Assembly (NCBI GenBank): GCA_012510855.1
Contig: JAAZHE010000044.1
Span: 1 to 40,221, forward strand
Reading direction: 5' to 3'
Origin: Bacillota bacterium
GTDB taxonomy: Bacteria; Bacillota; Limnochordia; DTU087
Length of the DNA stretch: 40,221 bases
The translations under genes and the position numbers were made by a program. The notes under the pieces were generated by a model, which searched no databases, was not told where the DNA came from, and saw only the letters and a list, made by a program, of their open reading frames with translations. Position 1 is the first letter of the stretch; each line of letters begins with the position of its first letter. Shown one piece after another: positions 8,065-18,566 of the stretch.

Positions 8065-8919
8065 TTATGCTTTCCCAGAAGAGCCGAACAAACGCATTTT
8101 CTCCCTAACTACCTTCTTCATAGCTTCCCTTGCTGGACCCAAGATCTTCCGGGGATCTATTTCCTCTGGAGCGGCCTCCAAAACGTTGCGGACAGCTTGT
8201 GTAAAGGCCAGCCGCAGCTCTGTGTCAATATTAATCTTACTAATTCCCAGCTGACAAGCCTTTCGAATTGCTTCATCAGGCACACCAGATGCGCCGTGCA
8301 ACACCAAGGGGATATCGACTCGCTTCCTGATCTCTTCCAATCGCTTGAAGTCAATCCTCGGCTCCCCTCGATAGACTCCATGGGCAGTACCGATGGCTAC
8401 GGCCAAAAGATCGGGCTGAGCCTGACGCACAAATTCAGCAGCTTCACCGGGATCGGTCATGGTAGCATCCTGCTGGGAGACTACAATATCGTCTTCTGTG
8501 CCGCCGATCTTGCCTAGTTCCGCTTCTACTGAGACTCCCACTGCATGGGCAACATCCACAACCCGCTTTACCAAAGCTACGTTTTCATCGAAAGGTAGCC
8601 GAGAGCCATCGATCATCACAGCGGAAAAGCCTTTGCGGATACACACCATTGCCTGCTCAAAACTGGTGCCGTGGTCCAAATTGAGGGCCACCGGTACGGA
8701 CGCGTTTTCAGCGGCAACCCGGGCCATCGCTACAATATAATCGATGCCGGCATATTTAAGACCGCCTTGACTAGCTTGCAAAATTACAGGTGAACGTTCC
8801 TCCTCCGCGGCCTCGATAACAGCCTGCAGGATCTCCATATTGTTTAAGTTAAAGGCTCCTACAGCGTAGCCGCCTTCAGCAGCGGCCCTGGTCAGCTCAG
8901 CCACAGTAACTAAAGCCAA
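8065..8919 (-). CDS. fba: Class II fructose-1,6-bisphosphate aldolase
   Basis: A 284-residue zinc aldolase interconverting fructose-1,6-bisphosphate with DHAP and glyceraldehyde-3-phosphate in glycolysis and gluconeogenesis. Recognisable are the YAVGAFNLNNME start, the metal/active-site pair Asp82-His83 in LNLDHGTS, EAELGKIGGTEDD, AIGTAHGVY and VLHGASGVP (zinc histidines), and the C-terminal INIDTELR. Length is typical of the FbaA/GatY class. Start is TTG with GGAGGAG 6 nt upstream. It lies between a zinc-ribbon gene and rho. In Bacillus fbaA also lies between pyrG and rho, so the position is conserved. Confidence 0.95.
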   Translation of the reverse strand: MALVTVAELTRAAAEGGYAVGAFNLNNMEILQAVIEAAEEERSPVILQASQGGLKYAGIDYIVAMARVAAENASVPVALNLDHGTSFEQAMVCIRKGFSAVMIDGSRLPFDENVALVKRVVDVAHAVGVSVEAELGKIGGTEDDIVVSQQDATMTDPGEAAEFVRQAQPDLLAVAIGTAHGVYRGEPRIDFKRLEEIRKRVDIPLVLHGASGVPDEAIRKACQLGISKINIDTELRLAFTQAVRNVLEAAPEEIDPRKILGPAREAMKKVVREKMRLFGSSGKA

Positions 8920-8960
8920 ATTCTTCTCCTCCCACTAGCAGGGCCGTATTCGACCCTCAT

Positions 8961-9617
8961 CTATACTCTGTGACGATAACGGAAGTCAGCTGAGTCTATA
9001 CAGGTGAAAGCTCCCTGTTTCAGAACAACCTCCTGCAGCCCTTCCATGGCGGCAAGGTCTTCTTCCCGTTCGGCATATATGACCAATGTACCGCCGCACT
9101 GCGAACAAACAACTTCGACCTTCTCTGAGAAAAGATCCAGCTCCAGCTGGCGATTGCCGCAGCCGCAATACAACTGTCCTTTATTGGCCCAGGTTTGGAG
9201 CCGCCCTAATACTTCCCGCATTATCTCAATATCCACAAATGCAGAGTCAATGGCTCCTGGCACCACTATATTTGCCAGCAGATCTCCCTCGGCAGCCAAG
9301 AGCTCCTGCACCCGTTCGCCCCGCCCAATTATGGCCAAGTCTATATCACTTTCGGGGCAGAAGAGCACTAAGGCGTCATTACGTATGACGTTCTTGGCAT
9401 CTACGAGGATCTCATGCTGTGTTTCGCATACAATGCAACCGATGTGCAGTCTGTATAAGCGGCTGTGCCGTCCAATTTTCACGAGAACGTACCCGCACAG
9501 GCAGCGAATAATGGTTGGTTTCCTGCTATGTAACTCGAACAGGGAACAATCATGGAGTTCGAGCCGACCACATTGGGGACACCGCACGGCCACGACTCGA
9601 CTGGTATCAATCAACAT
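8961..9617 (-). CDS. Uncharacterised multi-zinc-ribbon protein upstream of fba
   Basis: A 218-residue soluble protein I cannot assign to a named family. It carries four or five CxxC/CxC pairs: Cys13-Cys16 (CPQC), Cys39/Cys41 (CLCG), Cys61-Cys64 (CIVC), Cys151/Cys153 (CGCG) and Cys171-Cys174 (CSQC). This implies two or more structural zinc or metal sites built like rubredoxin or zinc-ribbon knuckles. The middle (about 85-140) is cysteine-poor and could be a protein- or nucleic-acid-binding domain. ATG start with GGGAG 9 nt upstream. It sits 41 bp before fba and is probably cotranscribed. The Bacillus neighbour at this position (ywjG) is a different protein as far as I can tell. Confidence 0.7.
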   Translation of the reverse strand: MLIDTSRVVAVRCPQCGRLELHDCSLFELHSRKPTIIRCLCGYVLVKIGRHSRLYRLHIGCIVCETQHEILVDAKNVIRNDALVLFCPESDIDLAIIGRGERVQELLAAEGDLLANIVVPGAIDSAFVDIEIMREVLGRLQTWANKGQLYCGCGNRQLELDLFSEKVEVVCSQCGGTLVIYAEREEDLAAMEGLQEVVLKQGAFTCIDSADFRYRHRV

Positions 9618-9733
9618 CTAAGTCCACTCCCTTGGCAGCCCAGTTGTAAAGTTTCGCTACCTAGAAACAAACTCCTTTATCAACCGTTAGTTTATTTTCC
9701 CAAGGGAGTCCCTTACCGGCGGGCCCTTTTCAT

Positions 9734-9780
9734 AAAAATCGCCTCCCCGTTCTATCCTTTCCAGTATAAACCGGGGAGGC
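9734..9780 (-). terminator. Rho-independent terminator after the DUF151 gene
   Basis: Minus-strand 9-bp perfect stem GCCTCCCCG / CGGGGAGGC with a 22-nt loop, followed by GATTTTTATG. It is 31 bp past the stop codon of the bifunctional-nuclease-family gene. Confidence 0.75.
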
Positions 9781-9811
9781 AGACTTTATAACTGACGGAC
9801 CGCCGCTCTAT

Positions 9812-10321
9812 TTACTGAAGATTACGGCGAAAATCGTCGGGGGTTAGATCAGCCAGGAAACGGCGGAATTCTTCCGCTTCCTCATCATGGCTGTCTACAG
9901 AAGCTTCCTTGCCCGCTGCCTCGCGATCAGCAATCATGGCTTGGTTGGCCACAGTGTCGGAAACAAAAATCGGGCTCTGGGTACGGAGTGCAAGGGCAAT
10001 GGCATCACTTGGTCTAGCATCTACTTCAATGATCCCCGTTACCGTCTTAAGGACAATACAACCATAGTACGTCTCATCCCTGAGGTCCGAGATCACTACT
10101 CGATCTACCTGGGCATCCAGCTTGCTCAGCAAGTCCCGCATAAGATCGTGGGTCAGTGGTCGGGGCGGCTTAATCCCTTCGAGTTCCATGGCGATTGCAT
10201 TGGCCTCAGCCGGTCCTATCAGGATGGGCAAGAAATGCCGTTCATCCATATCGGTTATTACTACAACCGGGCACATGGCAACCTGGTCAATGCCAACTAG
10301 CTTTACCTTAACCCGAACCAT
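9812..10321 (-). CDS. Bifunctional nuclease (DUF151) family protein
   Basis: A 169-residue protein of the BFN/DUF151 family, whose plant member has DNase/RNase activity. The bacterial role is poorly defined. Family hallmarks are visible: an N-terminal VKVKLVGIDQVAMCPVVVI, LPILIGPAEANAIAMELEGI, RPLTHDLMRDLL and, later, VDARPSDAIALALRTQSPIFV. The C-terminus (about 130-169) is acidic and polar and could be a UVR-like tail remnant. ATG at 10321 has GAGGTG 6 nt upstream. The longer frame from 10390 lacks an SD. It has its own terminator and a candidate -10 (TATAAT at 10433-10428). Confidence 0.85.
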   Translation of the reverse strand: MVRVKVKLVGIDQVAMCPVVVITDMDERHFLPILIGPAEANAIAMELEGIKPPRPLTHDLMRDLLSKLDAQVDRVVISDLRDETYYGCIVLKTVTGIIEVDARPSDAIALALRTQSPIFVSDTVANQAMIADREAAGKEASVDSHDEEAEEFRRFLADLTPDDFRRNLQ

Positions 10322-10427
10322 ATCGTCCACCTCTCTCGTCTCCCAAGGTGATAACCCATCCATTTCAGCAGCCTGCCACAAGCTCGCCACTGATGAATGA
10401 ACGTTGCCCTTAACTAACCTCGCGATT

Positions 10428-10433
10428 ATTATA
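10428..10433 (-). promoter_or_regulatory. Candidate -10 box ahead of the DUF151 gene
   Basis: Minus-strand GATATAATAATC contains a consensus TATAAT about 107 nt upstream of the ATG. No good -35 is seen 16-18 bp further upstream. Confidence 0.35.
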
Positions 10434-10496
10434 TCAAAAGGCGTAGATTCGCGCCACCGGCATCTGCAGCAGTGTGTGCCGTGTTAGCCCACCATC

Positions 10497-12149
<1,653 letters not shown>

Positions 12150-12197
12150 TTATTTTAGCTCTTCTCATTCAATCAGTAAAGATGCAGGAAACCCCAC

Positions 12198-12228
12198 AAA
12201 AAAGAAGCCTCCCTAAATTAAGGAAGCT
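12198..12228 (-). terminator. Rho-independent terminator after the DUF624-like gene
   Basis: Minus-strand 9-bp stem AGCTTCCTT / AGGGAGGCT (two G-U pairs) with a 5-nt loop, followed by TCTTTTTTG. It is 72 bp past the stop codon, so pyrG is probably a separate transcript. Confidence 0.75.
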
Positions 12229-12299
12229 CTGTAATTGGCTGCCTGTCATGTCGAAAGGCGGCTCCATGATGGTTAGGTGCAGCACCGTAGAGTTCCCTA

Positions 12300-13040
12300 C
12301 TAAACCTCACCTTCAATGGAGGTCTCAACGGTTGTCTCTTGGGAAGGTGCATCATCATACTTCTGCATCAGCTCATAATAACCCACACTTTGAAGAAAAG
12401 CAATGATACCCAGCATCAAGAGCAGCACAGGTGCAGCTAGAATCACACTCAGTACAGCTATAATTAATACTGCCACAGATAAGAAAATTGTAACCACCAG
12501 GTTGTCAATAGCCAGCAAAGCCGACCGTTTCATGGTCAATAGGACGCCGATGTTCTGATTAACCAAAAATGGGAAAATATAGTTACTCATTAATACCCAA
12601 AAAATAAAGAAGTAAATCCAGATGCCGGACAGCATTTGAATGAATTTATTGGAACTGTTTAGGGTAAAAACCAGGTCCGAAGCCAAAATCAGCAAGATAA
12701 GGGCATTGAGCAGCACCAGGGCAACACTTCGCCCAAAGAACTTCCGGAAAAAGGCGAAGAACTCCCGGACCCTCACTTCCTCTTTTTGCAGAATCTTGGC
12801 AGCAATCCCGTGAACTGCTGCGGTTGCTGGCCCTAGAGTCACCAGTGTCAGCAGGATTGCTCCCCCGATCACCAGTGGATTTTGGATATATTTACTCAAG
12901 CTGGTAACCACCAGGATGGGAAAGAAGCCTGTAAAAAACCAGAGGGCACTGGCAGCGATCACCATCCCCAGATAGTCGTAAGAATACCGGATGCCCCTGC
13001 GAATTATCAGCCATGACTTAGAGATTGATTGCCCTGCCAT
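12300..13040 (-). CDS. DUF624-like integral membrane protein
   Basis: A 246-residue protein with about five membrane segments: near 25-45 (MVIAASALWFFTGFFPILVV), 55-75, 104-125, 135-155 and a long one at about 185-215. The short N-terminal SWLIIRRGIRYSYDYLG and the 'GPATAA' turn after the second segment resemble the DUF624/YesL family, which often lies beside sugar transport genes. Function unknown. The ATG at 13040 is dictated by GAGGAGGAG just upstream. The in-frame GTG at 13055 lies inside that SD. It sits between argS and pyrG, where Bacillus has rpoE (RNA polymerase delta). It is not a delta homologue. Confidence 0.65.
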   Translation of the reverse strand: MAGQSISKSWLIIRRGIRYSYDYLGMVIAASALWFFTGFFPILVVTSLSKYIQNPLVIGGAILLTLVTLGPATAAVHGIAAKILQKEEVRVREFFAFFRKFFGRSVALVLLNALILLILASDLVFTLNSSNKFIQMLSGIWIYFFIFWVLMSNYIFPFLVNQNIGVLLTMKRSALLAIDNLVVTIFLSVAVLIIAVLSVILAAPVLLLMLGIIAFLQSVGYYELMQKYDDAPSQETTVETSIEGEV

Positions 13041-13094
13041 ACCGCTCCTCCTCACTTAGATAAACCACAGGCCCTTCCCGCTAACATCTCACAC

Positions 13095-14780
13095 TTACAT
13101 TTGTTCCGGAGCTGAGACTCCCAGAAGCCGTAAGGTGATTTGGAGAACCCGCTTCGTCGCCTGTACCAATACAAGCCGCGCATTCTGCAAGGCTTCCTCC
13201 TCACCCAACACCCGGCAGTGGGTATAAAAACTGTGGAAGACGGAAGCCAATTCGTAACAGTAACGGGCAATCCGATGGGGTTCCCTCCGCTCTGCTGCCT
13301 GAATAATCTCTTCCGGCAATTGGGCTAGTTTCTTGATTAGATCAAGCTCGAACTCGGTCTGCAGCCGGTCCAAATGAGCCCCAGCCGCCATTGGCAGCTT
13401 GATTCCACTTTCCTCAGCCTGCCGCAAAATGCTGCAAATACGGGCATGGGCATATTGGATATAGTAAACCGGATTCTCCTGGCTTTGCTCCACTGCCAAG
13501 GCCATATCGAAATCCAAATGGCTGTCGGGAGCCCGCATCAGGAAGAAATACCTAGCCGCGTCTTTCCCGACCTCATCCAAGAGCTCCTCCATACTGATAA
13601 ATCTGCCCGCCCGCTTGGACATCCGCACCTTCTCACCATGGCGCAGGAGCGTAACCAGCTGCAGAATGATAACTTCAAAACTATCTGGCGGGTATCCTAA
13701 GGCTTGAATAGCAGCCCTCATTCTTGCAATATAACCGTGGTGATCAGGTCCCCAGATATCAATCAGATGCTCAAATCCCCGGCGGTACTTATTCCAGTGG
13801 TAGGCCACATCCGGCGTGAGGTATGTAGGCTCACCATCGGACTTGACCATCACCCGATCTTTGTCATCGCCAAACCTGGTAGAGGCAAACCAGATGGCTC
13901 CATCCTTCTCGTATAAGTAACCGGCCTCCTGCAAAAACTTAATTACCTCATCCAACTGCTGCCCCTCGTGCAAATCCCTTTCCCGGAACCACAGGTCAAA
14001 CTCCACGCCAAAGGCGGCCAAGTCTGCCTTCTGCTGTTCAACCATCCGGTCGGTGCCCCACCGCTTGCAAAAAGCTTCTTGCTCCTCTTGGGATTTCTTT
14101 AACAGATCCGGTTCTTCCTGCCGCAGAATTTTGGCCAATTCTGTGACATAGTCGGCGGGATAGCCATCTTCGGGGAACTCTACTTCCAAACCAGCCAATT
14201 CCTTGTATCTCGCAAGAATGGAGAGACCGAAAAGATATGCTTGCCGCCCCGCGTCATTCACATAGTATTCCCGGCTAACATTATACCCCGCCGCCTCCAT
14301 GATGTTGGCCAGGGTGTCTCCTACTGCCGCCGCCCGGGCATTGACAACATTCATGGGACCTACTGGATTGGCACTGACAAACTCCAGGAGCACCTTCTTG
14401 CCTTGTCCATAGCTAGAGCGCCCGTAAGCATCACCCTGCTCTTCAATGTCTCTCAATACCTTGTACAGCCACTGGTTGCTCAGGCGTAGGTTTATAAAGC
14501 CTGGCCCCGCCACCTCAACGCTCTCCACAAAGGTATCTGTCAGGTCAAGGTGTTGAATGAGGACTTCAGCGATGCGCCGGGGAGCTTGCTTTATCTCCCT
14601 GGTGAGCTGCATGGCCAGGTTAGTTGCCAAGTCTCCATGGTTCTTTTCTTTAGGTATTTCCAACTCAATGGCAGGCAGGTTTTCGATTATCCAGCCCTCG
14701 CTGGCAGCCGCCTTATTTACCGCCTCCAACAAAGCCTGCTTAATCCGGGATTGCAGCTCTAGGGCAATACTCAATGCCAT
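13095..14780 (-). CDS. argS: Arginyl-tRNA synthetase
   Basis: A 561-residue class I synthetase charging tRNA-Arg. The N-terminal Add-1 domain contains the characteristic KNHGDLATNLAMQL (46-59), then the Rossmann catalytic core, a KMSK loop written RMSKR (386-390) and the C-terminal anticodon-binding DALR domain. Oddity: the HIGH signature after SANPVGP reads NVVN (144-147) instead of HxGH/HxGN. As I recall, other clostridial ArgS proteins also vary here, so I do not infer inactivity. ATG 14780 (an adjacent GTG precedes it) has AAGAAGG just upstream. Downstream of speE, upstream of the DUF624-like gene. No T-box leader is visible. Confidence 0.95.
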   Translation of the reverse strand: MALSIALELQSRIKQALLEAVNKAAASEGWIIENLPAIELEIPKEKNHGDLATNLAMQLTREIKQAPRRIAEVLIQHLDLTDTFVESVEVAGPGFINLRLSNQWLYKVLRDIEEQGDAYGRSSYGQGKKVLLEFVSANPVGPMNVVNARAAAVGDTLANIMEAAGYNVSREYYVNDAGRQAYLFGLSILARYKELAGLEVEFPEDGYPADYVTELAKILRQEEPDLLKKSQEEQEAFCKRWGTDRMVEQQKADLAAFGVEFDLWFRERDLHEGQQLDEVIKFLQEAGYLYEKDGAIWFASTRFGDDKDRVMVKSDGEPTYLTPDVAYHWNKYRRGFEHLIDIWGPDHHGYIARMRAAIQALGYPPDSFEVIILQLVTLLRHGEKVRMSKRAGRFISMEELLDEVGKDAARYFFLMRAPDSHLDFDMALAVEQSQENPVYYIQYAHARICSILRQAEESGIKLPMAAGAHLDRLQTEFELDLIKKLAQLPEEIIQAAERREPHRIARYCYELASVFHSFYTHCRVLGEEEALQNARLVLVQATKRVLQITLRLLGVSAPEQM

Positions 14781-14805
14781 CACCTTCTTAGTTAAACTGA
14801 CCTCT

Positions 14806-14835
14806 CCGACACCGCCAAAACCCTGTCGGTGTCGG
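14806..14835 (-). other. Strong hairpin between speE and argS
   Basis: Perfect 9-bp inverted repeat CCGACACCG / CGGTGTCGG with a 12-nt loop, lying 26 bp ahead of argS and 41 bp past the speE stop. There is no T-run, so it may be a transcript-processing or stability element or a Rho-assisted end rather than an intrinsic terminator. Confidence 0.5.
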
Positions 14836-14876
14836 CAACCCTTCTGTAGACACTCCAGCCAGCCAACGGCAAAGTA

Positions 14877-15707
14877 CTAAGGTGTCAACAACTCCCGCAC
14901 GAACTGGGGCAAGCTGAAGGCAGCACTGTGAACATCGGTATTGTAATACCTGGTCTTTAAGGGTTGGAGCTTTTCCCTATTGATAACAGCAGGGTCATGC
15001 TGCTTTGCCCCTATAGTAAAGCTCCACAAGCCGCTGGAGTAACTGGGAATATAGGCTAAGTATAGTTTCGTCATGGGGAAATGGGTATTGACACTGGTGA
15101 ATGTCCGTCTAACATGCTCCGGCTCATAGTAAGGCGACTCGGTCTGGGCCACCATGATGCCATCATCCTTCAGGGCCTCGTAGACGCTACCGTAGAATTC
15201 GGGAGTAAACAGACCGACAGCCGGGCCCACCGGATCTGTGGAGTCGATAATAATCACATCATAGGTATTCTTCGATTCCCTAATATGCTCTATGCCGTCG
15301 GTGATTAGGATTTCTACCCGCTCATCATCTAATCCGCAGGAAATCTCAGGCAGATACTGACGGCTGGCCTCAATCACCTCGGCATCGATCTCCACCAGTA
15401 CAGCCTTTTCTACAGTATCATGCTTGATCACTTCCCGGATGGTGCCCCCATCGCCGCCTCCGATCACCGCTACTTTCCGGGGATGCGGATGGGCATTCAA
15501 AGGGACATGGGCAATCATCTCATGGTAAACAAACTCATCGGCCACGGTGGTCTGCACAATACCGTCCAAAAGTAGCATCCGGCCGAACTGCATTGTGTCA
15601 ATTATGGCAATCTCTTGGTATGGAGAGCGCTTCCGCATGAGTGTACCCTTAGTCTTACAAGTCATCCCGACATTTTCTGTCTGCTTCTCTGTGTACCAAA
15701 GCTCCAT
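14877..15707 (-). CDS. speE: Spermidine synthase (polyamine aminopropyltransferase)
   Basis: A 276-residue enzyme transferring an aminopropyl group from decarboxylated SAM to putrescine. It shows the family's MELWYTEKQT start, the beta-strand LLLDGIVQTTVADEFVYHE, the SAM-binding loop GGGDGGT (83-89), the acidic VEIDAEVI and the catalytic loop IIDSTDPVGPA. Length matches Bacillus SpeE. ATG 15707 has GGAGGT 8 nt upstream. A longer frame from 15728 overlaps this SD. No speD or speB lies beside it, so the aminopropyl donor must come from elsewhere. The speE-argS-pyrG order resembles that of Bacillus. Confidence 0.93.
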   Translation of the reverse strand: MELWYTEKQTENVGMTCKTKGTLMRKRSPYQEIAIIDTMQFGRMLLLDGIVQTTVADEFVYHEMIAHVPLNAHPHPRKVAVIGGGDGGTIREVIKHDTVEKAVLVEIDAEVIEASRQYLPEISCGLDDERVEILITDGIEHIRESKNTYDVIIIDSTDPVGPAVGLFTPEFYGSVYEALKDDGIMVAQTESPYYEPEHVRRTFTSVNTHFPMTKLYLAYIPSYSSGLWSFTIGAKQHDPAVINREKLQPLKTRYYNTDVHSAAFSLPQFVRELLTP

Positions 15708-15821
15708 AAGGTATGACCTCCCTCCCAACCAGTCAGCGGAGACTCCCGGCCAGAGTGCCCAAGGCAGTCATGAGATAGTATACCAGATGGACTGCAGAAA
15801 ATAAACTAATTCCTCCCATGG

Positions 15822-18461
15822 CTACCAAGCTAAAAGGTGCAGCCTACCATCGATACTGTAGGCCAGCTGCCGACCGGAGGCCGCCCAGTGAACACCTCCC
15901 CGGATCCCATTGGTCTCAGCACTGGCCAATACAGCTGACGTCCGAGAATCCAGTTCCCAAATGCGCACCTCTGACCTGCCGTCGGGATGCCGGCTCATAT
16001 AGGCCAAGAAGCTGCTATCAGAGGACCAAATTGGACTCCAGCCGGGAAAACGGGATACTATCTCCCTGGTATCAACACTCACTACCACCACTTCTTCGCC
16101 AACAGCCGCAGCGAGAAATCTTCCATCCGGGGACCAGTGTAAGGATTGTATGCTGCCCACCGCATCCAGTTTGACAGCAGCACCGGTGGCCATCTGGTAA
16201 AACCATAGGGCCCCATCTCTGCTGAATGCCAGCTGCCGGCCGTTGGAACTTACCGCAGGGGTACGGGCGCCGGTGAGCACCGGTATACTGACGCCGTCCA
16301 GGGCGCCGTAGATCATACTGTTCTGACTGAACAATACCAAATCACTATCGGTCACCCATACAGGGGAGTGGATATCGTGCCCCTCTGCCAAGACAGTAAT
16401 GGGAAAAGAATCGGTATCTGCTGCCGCAGTCGGTTCAACTTGAATGACACTCAGCCGCTTGAGTCCATCTTCATCTACCTTGCTTACAGCAGCTATCGCC
16501 GAACCATCGCCTTTCCACACTGCCTCCACCACTGGCTCTGCTAAGACCTTCACAATGCTCCCGCTATAGATATCAAAGACCCAGAGCCCTTCCTCCGGCC
16601 CTCCGGTGCCGAAGGCAATGAGCTTGCCATCGGGTGACCATGCCAAAACATCTGTAACTTCTTCCACACCTTGCTCCGGTCCCAATACCGCTGTCCAATT
16701 GAGGACAAATCCCTTTTTCTCCCAGACAAGCTCAGCCTCCATCATTTTAAAGTAATCCTTGAGCACCACAAGGTCTACACCGGTATAATAATGCCGCAGT
16801 ATATCCTCATATCCGAATCCTAAGCGAGACATGTGGACAGCCCCCGCCTGGGACATCCCTAAACCGTGACCGTTGCCCTTCCCCACCGCTGAAACCGTCT
16901 TGATCTTCCCGTCAGCTTCTTGTACCTCCAGCTCAAAACGGGTACTGGGAAGAATCCGACCATCGGGCTGCCGCAGAACCCACCGGATCTTATCCTTTGT
17001 TACCCTATACTCCAGTTGACGGGTTCCAGCCCCGTCGGATTCCTCATACGTAATTGCAAGTTCCTGAACTCTGCCTACGTCATCCCGTTTGGTAATGGTT
17101 AACCCCTTTAACTGGGCAGAACTGGGCACATTCAAAGAAAGCTCCGTCTTAAGATGCGTACCTAGAATGTCTGCCAGCACATTCCCCGGCCACTGAACCT
17201 CCCAGCTGTATCCAGGTCTATCTCGACCTAATTCCACCAAGGAATTAGTGTTGGGATCAACGGCTTCATCGGCTCTTGGCCTCAGGTAACCGGAATAACG
17301 GGTAGACCAGACCTGCTCGGCACCCGCAGTTGCTCCGCCACTGTTGGAATGATAGACCGCGCTGATGACCCAGCCTCCATATACCAGAATCAGCCCGGCA
17401 GTGGAATCGACAGCCTCCCGGATCAAGGCTGATTCCCGATCCAGCCCCTGGTAGACCTGGCAGTGGACTGTGGCGCAGAGGTCAAATCCTTCACTGTCAT
17501 GTTTGCCTAAGCTGTTAATGCTGTAGGTGCGGGCAGCTACTGCTTGAGCCGCCAGTGCCGCCAGATCATCTTTGTTACTGCTGTAAAGTTCGGCTCCTAC
17601 CACTCCGTACAAGTACTCTTCAAGGTCGATGATATTGACGAGCTGAATCTTTCCTTGCCCTAGGAAGGTAAGCCGTAGATTCCCCCGGTAGCTGCGGGGA
17701 GGGCTGCCCGATATTTGCACTGTTACCGGGTGGCCGTTGATGGGCTCCACCACGAGCTGGGGCTCTGCAATTCGAAGCAAAGTGGCGCCGCCGTCATCCT
17801 CCAGCCGAAAAGCCGGCTTGGCATCTTCTGTCTGTCCCTCATTATCGTCTTCCTGCACTTCTATTCTTGTGATCCACGCGTCTTGATAACCCAGTTGCTG
17901 GAGCCTAGACCGGAGGTTCTCCGCTTCCTCGGTGCTGGAGGCGTTTCCCACTTGGACCTTATACCAGGGGTCTTCCTGGACCACATAGCTGGAGACTCCG
18001 CTATCCATCTCCACTTGCTGACGGAGCGCTAAAGCAGCCCCCTGGTCACGGACCGCTTTGATCTGCACCCGCCAGATAGCTGAGGGGCGCCTGGGTCCCT
18101 CTCGGACCTCACCGACTATGCGGAAAGCTTCGGAAAATTCATCCAAGACTCCGCCTCTATGGGTACTTACCCTGACACCCTCTTTTGCCGAGATCCTGAC
18201 TGCGCCCGATATCTCACCTAAACCAACAGCCAACTTCCCACCGGCATCCCGCAGCTTGAGGACCCTAGAAGGGGGAACTGCCGATACTTTGCCCCATGGA
18301 GCGGTCAGTAAACATAAACATAGGATCAGCCATATAGAGGGCAAAGTCCTCTTAATGTATTTTCTCAAACTCAGCGCTCTGCCCACGCTTCTGCGGCGGG
18401 CATCAGTTCTTGCCACAGGCTCTACCTCCCCAACTAAGCCACGGCCTTCCCTCTCCGCCAT
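15822..18461 (-). CDS. SpoIID/LytB-domain protein with SPOR domain and C-terminal beta-propeller
   Basis: A large envelope protein (879 aa from this start). Order: basic N-terminus and membrane/signal segment (about 40-56, PSIWLILCLCLLTAPWG), SPOR-like peptidoglycan-binding region (about 128-203, WRVQIKAV...YKVQVG), SpoIID domain (about 240-565) and WD40/TolB-type repeats (about 600-879) with AWSPDGKLIAFG, LHWSPDGRFLAAA and WSPIWSSDSSFLAYM. SpoIID proteins are lytic transglycosylases cutting denuded glycan. The family's catalytic glutamate fits Glu291 in GVVGAEL, and the conserved GHGLGMSQAGA (531-541) is intact. The propeller fusion is unusual compared with SpoIID proper (about 340 aa). Start uncertain: ATG 18461 has a weak SD, and a TTG at 18497 is possible. 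Role in spore engulfment or general wall turnover is open. Confidence 0.8.
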   Translation of the reverse strand: MAEREGRGLVGEVEPVARTDARRRSVGRALSLRKYIKRTLPSIWLILCLCLLTAPWGKVSAVPPSRVLKLRDAGGKLAVGLGEISGAVRISAKEGVRVSTHRGGVLDEFSEAFRIVGEVREGPRRPSAIWRVQIKAVRDQGAALALRQQVEMDSGVSSYVVQEDPWYKVQVGNASSTEEAENLRSRLQQLGYQDAWITRIEVQEDDNEGQTEDAKPAFRLEDDGGATLLRIAEPQLVVEPINGHPVTVQISGSPPRSYRGNLRLTFLGQGKIQLVNIIDLEEYLYGVVGAELYSSNKDDLAALAAQAVAARTYSINSLGKHDSEGFDLCATVHCQVYQGLDRESALIREAVDSTAGLILVYGGWVISAVYHSNSGGATAGAEQVWSTRYSGYLRPRADEAVDPNTNSLVELGRDRPGYSWEVQWPGNVLADILGTHLKTELSLNVPSSAQLKGLTITKRDDVGRVQELAITYEESDGAGTRQLEYRVTKDKIRWVLRQPDGRILPSTRFELEVQEADGKIKTVSAVGKGNGHGLGMSQAGAVHMSRLGFGYEDILRHYYTGVDLVVLKDYFKMMEAELVWEKKGFVLNWTAVLGPEQGVEEVTDVLAWSPDGKLIAFGTGGPEEGLWVFDIYSGSIVKVLAEPVVEAVWKGDGSAIAAVSKVDEDGLKRLSVIQVEPTAAADTDSFPITVLAEGHDIHSPVWVTDSDLVLFSQNSMIYGALDGVSIPVLTGARTPAVSSNGRQLAFSRDGALWFYQMATGAAVKLDAVGSIQSLHWSPDGRFLAAAVGEEVVVVSVDTREIVSRFPGWSPIWSSDSSFLAYMSRHPDGRSEVRIWELDSRTSAVLASAETNGIRGGVHWAASGRQLAYSIDGRLHLLAW

Positions 18462-18566
18462 CGTCGGCCATATCCAAATACAGCATAGCAGCGACAAAGA
18501 AAGAAAAGGGCAAAGCTGCGCCTTACCCTTTATCCTCTCCCTACCTCTCCCAGCTTGGCGACACTC

